Program-made: the position numbers and the translations under genes
Part shown: piece after piece, positions 1 through 5,485 of the stretch
Layout of the letters: every line of letters starts with the position of its first letter
How positions within the stretch are numbered: position 1 is the first letter of the stretch
The notes under the pieces: generated by a model
Seen by the model: only the letters and a program-made list of their open reading frames with translations
Database searches by the model: none
What the model was told of the DNA's origin: nothing
DNA from: Syntrophomonadaceae bacterium
Lineage (GTDB): Bacteria; Bacillota_D; Dethiobacteria; DTU022; UBA8154
Assembly: GCA_007120815.1 (NCBI GenBank)
Contig: SKMY01000289.1
Location: 1-5,485, forward strand
DNA: 5,485 bases
Direction: 5' to 3'

Positions 1-540
1 GCGGACGGGAGCAGAAATGACCAGGGCGTTATCATTAATCACACCCGAGAAGAATAGCTCCGACCAGGTCACATTTCCACCCAGGGAACCCTGTATGTAA
101 TCCCGTTCGGCCAGTTGGGCATACCAGACGGCATCCTGGATGGCAAAAACCACCAGGCCCTCCGTGTTGGTGATGAAAAAATCCGAATAGCCGTATTCCT
201 GGGCCACCGCCGGAGCCAGTTCATCCAGGATATCCAGCCGCTGGAGCCAGCGCGGGTCGGTGATGTCCCCTTCGGCCTCCCGCAGGATGTTCAGACTCTG
301 GTAGACATCCCGGGTGGTGGCCAGAACGGCGGCATCATTTTCTCTTTGTGCAAAGTAGTCTTGAAGTTGGTCATCAGCAATGTCCGCATACAAGGCCAGC
401 TTCATAAATACCTCATTTTCGATTTCCCCCTGGGCCCTGTTGTAGGACAGCAGCCCGATGGCTCCCATGGGCACCAGGCCAACCAAAAGGAAAAGGGCAA
501 TTAGTTTTACTTTCAGGCTCAACTTGTTGAATTTAAACAT
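1..540 (-). CDS. Methyl-accepting chemotaxis protein, N-terminal part (cut by window edge)
   Basis: The frame is open from an ATG at 538-540 to the left edge, giving 180 residues with no stop. The start follows a strong GGAGGG site (548-553) at a 7-base spacing. Residues 1-12 are basic (K3, K6, K10, K12). About 13-31 is one hydrophobic segment rich in Leu, Val, Ile and Gly, best read as an uncleaved membrane anchor. From about 35 the protein is a helical, acidic stretch, then from about 115 a Cache/PAS-like pattern (EYGYSDFFITNTEG, residues 115-128) running on to ISAPV (residues 175-179). This is the layout of a transmembrane receptor with an extracytoplasmic Cache-type sensor. The HAMP, methylation and signalling domains would lie beyond the edge, so the receptor assignment also leans on its place just downstream of cheB. 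A Cache-bearing histidine kinase or diguanylate cyclase is the main alternative. The ligand cannot be told. Confidence 0.72.
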   Translation of the reverse strand, partial: MFKFNKLSLKVKLIALFLLVGLVPMGAIGLLSYNRAQGEIENEVFMKLALYADIADDQLQDYFAQRENDAAVLATTRDVYQSLNILREAEGDITDPRWLQRLDILDELAPAVAQEYGYSDFFITNTEGLVVFAIQDAVWYAQLAERDYIQGSLGGNVTWSELFFSGVINDNALVISAPVR

Positions 541-547
541 GTGCATT

Positions 548-553
548 CCCTCC
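548..553 (-). promoter_or_regulatory. Ribosome binding site of the receptor gene
   Basis: GGAGGG on the minus strand sits 7 bases before the ATG at 538-540. It is a strong Shine-Dalgarno match and fixes the receptor start. Confidence 0.8.
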
Positions 554-606
554 AATCGTTTGATCATTTTACTTGGTTTTGTTCTTCTTTAGTTGCTCTT
601 CCGCTG

Positions 607-656
607 TTAGATAACCCCCAATTTGATTAAGCCCTTTTCAACCATCTAAAACCCCC
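607..656. repeat. Nested inverted repeat with two five-base G tracts upstream of the receptor gene
   Basis: Plus-strand TTAGAT (607-612) is complementary to ATCTAA (644-649), and inside it TTGA (623-626) pairs with TCAA (638-641). Two C5 tracts (615-619 and 652-656; G5 on the coding strand) lie 37 bases apart in similar contexts (ATAACCCCC and TAAAACCCCC). The outer arm could form a 6-base-pair stem in the receptor leader RNA, or the element could be an operator. The stems are short and AT-rich, so chance is possible. Confidence 0.35.
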
Positions 657-752
657 TTTTAAACATTAAAAACTGATATTTATCCTAAACTTGTCAAAAC
701 GTCTTCCCTGGCGCAATTGAGTCTATGGTAAATCACCGGGTGGCATTTGACC

Positions 753-769
753 ATGGGGAGTATCCCCAT
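753..769. repeat. Perfect inverted repeat (possible hairpin) downstream of cheB
   Basis: ATGGGGA (753-759) and TCCCCAT (763-769) are exact reverse complements separated by the three bases GTA. In RNA they would form a stable GC-rich 7-base-pair stem with a tight loop. It lies 56 bases beyond the cheB stop. No T-run follows on the minus strand, so it is not a standard intrinsic terminator; it could block 3'-end decay of the che mRNA, act as a factor-dependent terminator, or be a protein-binding dyad. Confidence 0.5.
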
Positions 770-825
770 TGGCGTTAAAGGTGTTCCCCAATTAAATCGA
801 AGTCCTTTCCCATCTTGCTTATAAC

Positions 826-1920
826 TTAAACAATTTCGCCTTTGACAAAGGAGGTGATGGTTCCGGCGATATCATCCAGGGGCAGCACCCGTTCCACACC
901 GCCTAGATTGATGGCCTGGCGTGGCATACCAAAAACGACTGATGTTTTCTCGTCCTGGGCCACGGTAAAGGCGCCTCTATCATGCATTTCTTTTAACCCC
1001 CTGGCCCCGTCATCACCCATACCGGTCAGAATGATGCCCATGGCGTTGGAAGGTTTTAGCTGGGCCAGCGAATGGAAGGTTTTATCCACAGAAGGCCTGT
1101 GTCGATTAACGGGCGGATCCATATTGAGCTTGACAAAATAACCCCTGGTGTTTTTTTCAATGACCATATGTTTGTCTCCTGGTGCGATATGTACGCTGCC
1201 TGTCGTTATTTGATCGCCATCGGCGGCTTCTTTAACCTTCAACCGGCAGTTTCGATCCAGGCTTTGGGCATAAGAGGCTGTGAAGTTAGGTGGCATGTGC
1301 AGTACGACGATGATGCCCGGCATATTTGCCGGAAGCCTGGTTAAGATGCTCTTAACCGCTACGGTTCCTCCTGTTGAGGCCCCAATGGCGATAATCTTGT
1401 CGGTACTCTTCACCAGCGTTCTTTCCGGAAGTGCTTCTACCGCGGATTCTTTGGCCGTAAAAACAGCCTGCTGCTTCTTTTTATGGCGTGAATGCTTCTT
1501 TAACACATCCAGGTTGGCCGACGCTGCATTCTTCACCCGGGCTGTAATTTCTGGGAACATCTCCTTTAGGCCGGCCTTAACACCCACAGCGGGTTTAGTT
1601 ACAAAATCCACGGCCCCAAGCTCCAGGGCCTTGATGGTAGCTGCGCTGCCTTTTTGAGCCAGGGAACTGATCACGATAACCGGAAGAGGATACGTTGCCA
1701 TGAGCCTCTCCAGGAAAGTCAATCCATCCATGCGAGGCATTTCCAGGTCCAGGGTGATGACATCAGGCTTTTGCGCCTTAATCTTCTTTACTGCCTGGAT
1801 GGGGTCTGCAGCGGTACCGATCACCTCAATACCTCTGTCGCGGGATAATATGCCCGCTAATACTTCCCTAACCAGTGCAGAATCATCGACAATCAGTACT
1901 TTAACCGGTTTAAGTGCCAT
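826..1920 (-). CDS. cheB: CheB, receptor methylesterase/deamidase with response-regulator domain
   Basis: This 364-residue cytoplasmic protein has the full CheB layout. Residues 5-115 are the receiver domain, with acidic residues D12 and D13, phospho-acceptor D58 (TLDLEMP) and conserved K109 (VTKP). Residues about 116-170 are a basic, low-complexity linker (KKHSRHKKK, 141-149). Residues about 172-360 are the methylesterase, with catalytic S182 in GASTGG, H208 in LHMP and D304 in TGMGDDG. Phosphorylation by CheA is expected to relieve inhibition, so CheB removes receptor methyl groups and deamidates glutamines, opposing CheR. Length is normal for the family and all catalytic residues are present. 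The gene begins 43 bases after cheR and is the last of the three. The ATG has a GGGGAGGT site (1933-1940) with a rather long 12-base gap; an in-frame ATT just before it would space better but is a rare start. Confidence 0.97.
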   Translation of the reverse strand: MALKPVKVLIVDDSALVREVLAGILSRDRGIEVIGTAADPIQAVKKIKAQKPDVITLDLEMPRMDGLTFLERLMATYPLPVIVISSLAQKGSAATIKALELGAVDFVTKPAVGVKAGLKEMFPEITARVKNAASANLDVLKKHSRHKKKQQAVFTAKESAVEALPERTLVKSTDKIIAIGASTGGTVAVKSILTRLPANMPGIIVVLHMPPNFTASYAQSLDRNCRLKVKEAADGDQITTGSVHIAPGDKHMVIEKNTRGYFVKLNMDPPVNRHRPSVDKTFHSLAQLKPSNAMGIILTGMGDDGARGLKEMHDRGAFTVAQDEKTSVVFGMPRQAINLGGVERVLPLDDIAGTITSFVKGEIV

Positions 1921-1932
1921 AATGCCTGGCTG

Positions 1933-1940
1933 ACCTCCCC
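1933..1940 (-). promoter_or_regulatory. Ribosome binding site of cheB
   Basis: GGGGAGGT on the minus strand lies 12 bases before the cheB ATG. It is a strong match with longer than usual spacing. There is no better ATG, GTG or TTG nearby, so the start at 1920 stands. Confidence 0.65.
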
Positions 1941-1963
1941 TGACTGATCATTAAAATCCTTTC

Positions 1964-2827
1964 TTAAGCAAGCTTTTTGTAAACGGTATGCTTTACGGAC
2001 TGCCAACGGCCGCTTGGCTCATCGGATGGATTGATAGACTCGGAATGGCCTAAAAACAAGTGGCCATTTGGCTGCAGGTGCTCATGGAACTGCCTTAATA
2101 CCCCTGCACGGGTTTCCCTGTCAAAATAGATAAAAACATTGCGGCAAAAGATAAAGTCGAAGGGTTCCCGCAGGGGATATTTTTCCTTGGAGGTTAAATT
2201 GAGCTGGCGAAACTCTATCATTCTCTGCAGCTTTTCTTTCACTTTAAACAGGCCCCGGTTTGACCCGGTTCCCAGTTTAAAATTATTTTTCAGCCAATCG
2301 TACGGAATGTCTTTTACGTCATGGGTGGTGTAGACGCCTTTCCGGGCTTTATTCAGGGCCTCGGTGTTAATGTCCGATGCCAGAATAGAGAGGTTCCACC
2401 CTTTTTTCCCGCAGAAATATGCATCCAAAACCATGGCAAGGGTGTACGGTTCTTCCCCTGTAGAGCAGCCGGCGGACCATGCCCTGATTTTCCTGCCTGA
2501 ATGGCCTGCCCTGGATTCAATGGCGGGCAGAATATGGCTGTGTAAATATTTAAAATGGTGTTCTTCTCGGAAAAAATTCGTCACATTGGTGGTAATACAG
2601 TTAAACAAGACCTCGATCTCTGTCGGAGTGTTTTCCAGGTAGCGAAGGTACTGGGCAAAGCTGGCCATATTCAGCTCTTTTAATCGCTTGGAAAGGCGGG
2701 ATACAACCAGTGCCCTTTTGGGTTCGGTCAAATTCACACCGATGGATTCATAGACAATGCGCCGGATTTCTTCAAACTCCTCGGAGCTAAGCACAGTATG
2801 GTGTTGCAAAGCAGCCACAGAACTCAC
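1964..2827 (-). CDS. cheR: CheR, chemotaxis receptor glutamate O-methyltransferase
   Basis: This 287-residue protein transfers methyl groups from S-adenosylmethionine to glutamate side chains of chemoreceptors, the reaction that CheB reverses. Residues about 13-75 form the helical CheR N-terminal domain, with basic positions (R39? is not needed; R44, K47, R48) in the receptor-contact helix region. Residues about 76-285 are the Rossmann-like methyltransferase: TTNVTNFFRE (79-88), the SAM-binding AGCSTGEEPY (119-128), ASDI (150-153) with the acidic residue expected to bind the SAM ribose, CRNVFIYF (228-235) and LFLGHSES (257-264). Length is normal and no motif is missing. The GTG start at 2825-2827 follows a strong AGGAGGGG site; it lies 23 bases after the cheA stop, consistent with one transcript. 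There is no C-terminal TPR or other extension, so this is the minimal form. Confidence 0.97.
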   Translation of the reverse strand: MSSVAALQHHTVLSSEEFEEIRRIVYESIGVNLTEPKRALVVSRLSKRLKELNMASFAQYLRYLENTPTEIEVLFNCITTNVTNFFREEHHFKYLHSHILPAIESRAGHSGRKIRAWSAGCSTGEEPYTLAMVLDAYFCGKKGWNLSILASDINTEALNKARKGVYTTHDVKDIPYDWLKNNFKLGTGSNRGLFKVKEKLQRMIEFRQLNLTSKEKYPLREPFDFIFCRNVFIYFDRETRAGVLRQFHEHLQPNGHLFLGHSESINPSDEPSGRWQSVKHTVYKKLA

Positions 2828-2832
2828 CTCTT

Positions 2833-2840
2833 CCCCTCCT
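2833..2840 (-). promoter_or_regulatory. Ribosome binding site of cheR, deciding a GTG start
   Basis: AGGAGGGG on the minus strand ends 5 bases before the GTG at 2825-2827 (7 bases counted from its AGGAGG core). It is the strongest site in the operon and supports GTG rather than a later start. Confidence 0.8.
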
Positions 2841-2850
2841 TCTTTATGTA

Positions 2851-5328
2851 TCAGGATGCCTTTCTTTTTCTTGCCAGCTGGAACATGGAGTGAATATCCA
2901 GGATTAATGCCACTTTTCCATCTCCTAATATGGTTGCCCCGGCAATGCCTTCTACCTGCTCCATGTTTTCTTTGATGCTCTTGATGACCACTTGCTCCTG
3001 GCCGATAATTTCATCAACCAGCAGTGCCATTTTTTTATCGCCTTCCTGCAAAATAACCAGGATCCCTTCCGTAGGGCTGGTATGGTCTGCTTTCAAGTTG
3101 AGCAGCTGGTACAGGGCCGAATAGGGGAGGTACTCACTGCGAAGCTGCATGATTAAGCTCTTCCCTTCGGCCTTCCTGATATCCCCGGGTGATGCCTTGA
3201 TAAGCTCGGTAATGGCGTTTAACGGTATGATAAATCGTTCCTGCGCGACCCGGATCATCATCCCATCTATAATGGCCAGGGTTAGAGGAAGCTTGATCCG
3301 GAATGTGGTCCCCAGATCTTTTTGGGAAATCAGTTCAATGTCTCCTCGCAGGTTTTTAATATTCGTCATAACCACGTCCAGCCCGACCCCACGCCCGGAA
3401 ATATCTGTGATTTCCTTTGCAGTAGAAAAACCGGGCATGAAGAGCAGGTTTTTAATTTCAGCCGGGCTTAAGTTGCAGTCCTCCGCCACCAGGCCTTTTT
3501 CCCGCGCTTTTCGTAAAACTGCCTCCTCGTCAATGCCCCGACCGTCATCAGATATTTCTATAACAATACAACCTTCTTGATGGAAAGCATTTAATGCTAT
3601 CTTTCCGGCTGGAGGTTTTCCTTTGGCAGCTCTCTCCTCCGGTGCTTCCAGGCCGTGGTCTACAGAGTTTCTAAGGATATGTTTCAAGGGGTCAGCAATC
3701 TGTTCGATCACTTTTTTATCCAGTTCAGTGTCCCGTCCCCGGATGTCCAGCTCGACCTCTTTACCCTTGTTCCAGGCCATATCGCGCACCATGCGCTGGA
3801 ATCGTACAAAAGTGCCCCCGATGGGGATCATGCTGGCGTTCATAACGCCCTCCTGCAAGCGGCGGATGATTTTGTCCGTTTCCTGGAAGGCATTGGCGAT
3901 TTCAGCCTGCCGGGAACGGGAACCCTCGGCCAGGCGGAAGGAGAGCTCTTTAATGCGGGACTGGGCAATCAACAGTTCAGCCACCCCGTTTAAAATTTCT
4001 TCCAGCTTGTGGGTATCTACCCTGATGGTGTCTGCTTTTTCCTGATCACGCTTGCTTTGCTGGGCCTGAACAATTTTTTCAACTTGACCGCCGCTGATCA
4101 TCCCTTCTTCTTCCAACAGCTCACCAATGCGCTTTTGTTTTTGGAGGACTTTTGTCAGGTCTTCAGGAGAAATCAAACCGCGTTCAATGAGCAATTCCCC
4201 TGTTTTTTTGTCGTCATTAAACCATAAGTCGATTTCGCCGGTAATGTCCTCAACAAGAATTTCATTGTCATCACGGACAAACATGAAAAGGTCCTCAACC
4301 CCGGACTGTGTTAATTTTGACTCGAAAAACACCGTCCAGCGCAGGTAAAGCGACTTATTCTCCAGGTTTTCCAGGAGAGGCAATTCAGAAATATTCACAT
4401 AACTTTCCAGGATCCGGCCGTTTTCCGCCAGCTCAACGATATACATGAGGGGATCGGTTCCTGTCTCCATAATGTCTTGCTTAAATTTAAGCTCGATTCG
4501 GAAGTAATGGGTGCTTACTGCGGGCTGGATTTCTGCCGGGCCATCTTCCTGGCTTCGCTGCTCTTCTTCTGCACTAAACAAGCCCACCGCTTCTTCCAGG
4601 CTGACCTCCCTGACCTGAATCTGCTCAATTTCGGATATACTTCCCAGACTGCTTTCCAGCGCATCTAAATCCACGCTGCCTGCAGCGAGAAAAGTAAAAA
4701 TTCGGTCGAAGGCTTCGTTTTCCAGGCAGTGAACCGGGGGGTTGGTTTCCAAAACCTCTGCCAGCTCTAGCGCAGCCGATAAAGCCATGTAAACCCTGAC
4801 CGACTTTAACAGGCATGACGGGTTGAGCGTTACGCTTACGTGGTATAAAGACGTCTCACTTTCTGCAGCCTGTTGTAGGGTGGCCGTGTCCAGTCCCTGC
4901 ACCAACTCACCGATGGACATGTCATCTGTTTTACTGCTGAAGTCTGCGTTTTTTTCAAATTCATCCAGGGCATTGAAGAGCACTTCGATGGTACCCTGAA
5001 AGGCCGTACCGCTCAAATCTTCACTTTCCAGAATTTGTTTCAACACGTCCATCCCTGTTAAACAAAGATTTAACGCTTCCATGGGGATGTCTTCGCCAGA
5101 TTGACGAATATTATCCAGGATATTCTCCAGGCGGTGGGCAACAAGGGATATATTCTCCAGTCCCATTAATCCGGCCCCACCTTTCACGGTATGAATACAC
5201 CGAAATACCGTGTTGATCAGTCCCGCATCACCGGGGGTTTTTTCTAACTCGAGAAGCGCTTCTTCCATTTGCTGTAAATTTTCCCTGCTTTCTTCTAAAA
5301 ACATGTCGAAAAACTCATCGTTATTCAC
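2851..5328 (-). CDS. cheA: CheA, chemotaxis histidine kinase with extra domain and tandem MshEN-like repeats
   Basis: This 825-residue cytoplasmic kinase autophosphorylates in response to receptors and passes phosphate to CheY and CheB. Domains in order: P1/HPt about 1-120 with phospho-histidine H46 (HTVKGGAG); P2 response-regulator docking about 161-240 (LKSVRVYMAL, SEIEQIQV); a second alpha/beta-like domain about 273-360 (ETGTDPLM, LYLRW, LFMFVRDD); two 24-residue MshEN-like repeats at 375-398 and 400-423; P3 dimerisation about 432-500; P4 ATPase about 545-680 with N box HILRNSVDHGLE, G1 DDGRGID, FMPGFSTA and G2 GRGVGLDV; P5 CheW-like about 683-820. All kinase residues look intact. It is longer than enteric-type CheA (about 650 residues) because of the inserted modules at 273-424. 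The GTG start is fixed by an in-frame TGA three codons upstream; internal ATG at codon 9 would cut into P1. cheR follows after 23 bases. Confidence 0.97.
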   Translation of the reverse strand: MNNDEFFDMFLEESRENLQQMEEALLELEKTPGDAGLINTVFRCIHTVKGGAGLMGLENISLVAHRLENILDNIRQSGEDIPMEALNLCLTGMDVLKQILESEDLSGTAFQGTIEVLFNALDEFEKNADFSSKTDDMSIGELVQGLDTATLQQAAESETSLYHVSVTLNPSCLLKSVRVYMALSAALELAEVLETNPPVHCLENEAFDRIFTFLAAGSVDLDALESSLGSISEIEQIQVREVSLEEAVGLFSAEEEQRSQEDGPAEIQPAVSTHYFRIELKFKQDIMETGTDPLMYIVELAENGRILESYVNISELPLLENLENKSLYLRWTVFFESKLTQSGVEDLFMFVRDDNEILVEDITGEIDLWFNDDKKTGELLIERGLISPEDLTKVLQKQKRIGELLEEEGMISGGQVEKIVQAQQSKRDQEKADTIRVDTHKLEEILNGVAELLIAQSRIKELSFRLAEGSRSRQAEIANAFQETDKIIRRLQEGVMNASMIPIGGTFVRFQRMVRDMAWNKGKEVELDIRGRDTELDKKVIEQIADPLKHILRNSVDHGLEAPEERAAKGKPPAGKIALNAFHQEGCIVIEISDDGRGIDEEAVLRKAREKGLVAEDCNLSPAEIKNLLFMPGFSTAKEITDISGRGVGLDVVMTNIKNLRGDIELISQKDLGTTFRIKLPLTLAIIDGMMIRVAQERFIIPLNAITELIKASPGDIRKAEGKSLIMQLRSEYLPYSALYQLLNLKADHTSPTEGILVILQEGDKKMALLVDEIIGQEQVVIKSIKENMEQVEGIAGATILGDGKVALILDIHSMFQLARKRKAS

Positions 5329-5334
5329 GCTGTT

Positions 5335-5343
5335 TCACCACCC
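5335..5343 (-). promoter_or_regulatory. Weak ribosome binding site of cheA
   Basis: GGGTGGTGA on the minus strand lies 6 bases before the GTG at 5326-5328. It is only a partial Shine-Dalgarno match, weaker than those of cheR, cheB and the receptor. Translation may therefore be helped by coupling to the upstream gene. Confidence 0.45.
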
Positions 5344-5372
5344 ATACAGGTATTTGCAGTTCGATGCTGGAT

Positions 5373-5485
5373 TCAAGGAGAGCCGCACAGAACATCGCCG
5401 GCTCCACAAAGCTCAAGCATGTTCAAAACAAAGTCATCCATGTTAACCAGGCAAAGTCGACGCCCCTTCTGGGACGCGCTTTTAA
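5373..5485 (-). CDS. C-terminal end of a probable STAS-domain protein (cut by window edge, possible frameshift)
   Basis: A minus-strand frame enters from the right edge (first full codon 5481-5483) and runs 36 codons to TGA at 5373-5375. It reads like the last strand and helix of a STAS domain: a basic lead-in (KGRR), the strand LCLVN, then DDFVLNMLEL and the glycine turn CGAGDVL. STAS proteins of this type act as partner-switch antagonists, often regulated by serine phosphorylation; the Ser/Thr site would be outside the window. The frame stops soon after the glycine turn, earlier than in SpoIIAA-type proteins. The adjacent frame from about 5374 to 5321 continues with protein-like sequence (ESSIELQIPVWVVKQRE, stop TAA overlapping the cheA GTG), which suggests a +1 frameshift near 5373-5390, real or from sequencing. 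With only 36 residues, the family call is tentative. It is the probable upstream neighbour of cheA in the operon. Confidence 0.45.
   Translation of the reverse strand, partial: KSASQKGRRLCLVNMDDFVLNMLELCGAGDVLCGSP

Larger units (their letters stand above)
541..825. other. Non-coding gap between cheB and the receptor gene
   Basis: This 285-base stretch holds no convincing gene on either strand. It is more AT-rich than the flanking genes, as expected of a promoter-bearing spacer, and probably contains the end of the cheB transcript and a separate promoter or leader for the receptor. Visible elements are a perfect 7-base-pair inverted repeat (753-769), a nested inverted repeat with C/G tracts (607-656) and the receptor ribosome binding site (548-553). 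I could not find a clear sigma-A, sigma-28 (motility type) or sigma-54 promoter, nor a hairpin followed by a T-run on the minus strand. Confidence 0.6.

Noticed and set aside
115..504. Plus-strand open frame of 129 codons
   Set aside because: It lies wholly antisense to the receptor gene, which has the better ribosome binding site, a membrane segment and Cache-like motifs. The plus-strand product has no recognisable domain.
692..697. TTGACA on the minus strand as a sigma-A -35 box for the receptor gene
   Set aside because: The hexamer is perfect, but no acceptable -10 box lies 16-18 bases downstream (candidates read AGTTTT or similar), so I do not call a promoter.
541..825. Sigma-28 type motility promoter or c-di-GMP riboswitch before the receptor gene
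   Set aside because: No TAAA/CCGATA pair at the right spacing was found; the best partial matches keep only about half of the consensus. The conserved core of the GEMM riboswitch is not visible either.
3149..4045. Several plus-strand open frames of 110-143 codons across the cheA kinase region
   Set aside because: All are antisense to conserved CheA P3-P4 coding sequence; their serine-, methionine- and arginine-rich translations are typical of reverse-strand shadows.
4625..4816. Minus-strand 63-codon open frame inside cheA
   Set aside because: It overlaps cheA on the same strand in another frame, within the coding sequence of the P2 domain, and shows no ribosome binding site or family pattern.
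5323..5375. Read-through of the STAS stop as selenocysteine
   Set aside because: The same frame after TGA (5373-5375) gives IQHRTANTCMGGETA, which does not look like STAS sequence, and there is no evident SECIS-like hairpin; a frameshift explains the region better.

Overview
The window is one strand of bacterial chemosensory DNA. All four recognisable chemotaxis genes, plus the tail of a fifth gene, lie on the minus strand, so transcription runs from the right edge to the left. In that order: the C-terminal end of a small protein that looks like a STAS (anti-anti-sigma type) domain (5373-5485, cut by the window edge); cheA (2851-5328); cheR (1964-2827); cheB (826-1920); a 285-base non-coding gap; and the first 180 codons of a methyl-accepting chemotaxis protein (1-540, cut by the left edge). 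I see no gene on the plus strand; the plus-strand open frames are antisense shadows of these genes.

The three che genes are spaced by 23 and 43 bases and should form one operon. CheA is the histidine kinase that reads receptor state. CheR methylates receptor glutamates, and CheB, once phosphorylated by CheA, demethylates or deamidates them, so the pair supplies adaptation. The receptor fragment has a short cytoplasmic start, one membrane segment and the beginning of a Cache-like extracytoplasmic sensor, and is a natural candidate input. No cheW, cheY, cheC or cheD lies between the che genes; they must be outside the window or elsewhere.

The most notable feature is in CheA. Besides the usual P1-P5 layout it carries, between the P2 region and the dimerisation domain, an extra alpha/beta-looking domain followed by two adjacent 24-residue repeats that match the MshEN/type II secretion ATPase N-terminal motif, a family that includes c-di-GMP receptors. 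The right-edge fragment is the second point of interest: its frame stops earlier than expected for a STAS domain, and a neighbouring frame continues with protein-like sequence into the cheA start codon, suggesting a frameshift.

Organism: base composition near half G+C, strong GGAGG-type ribosome binding sites, two GTG starts and the CheA architecture suggest a Gram-positive anaerobe of the Clostridia (Desulfotomaculum/Peptococcaceae-like). A deltaproteobacterium is a weaker alternative. This is inference from style, not from a database match.
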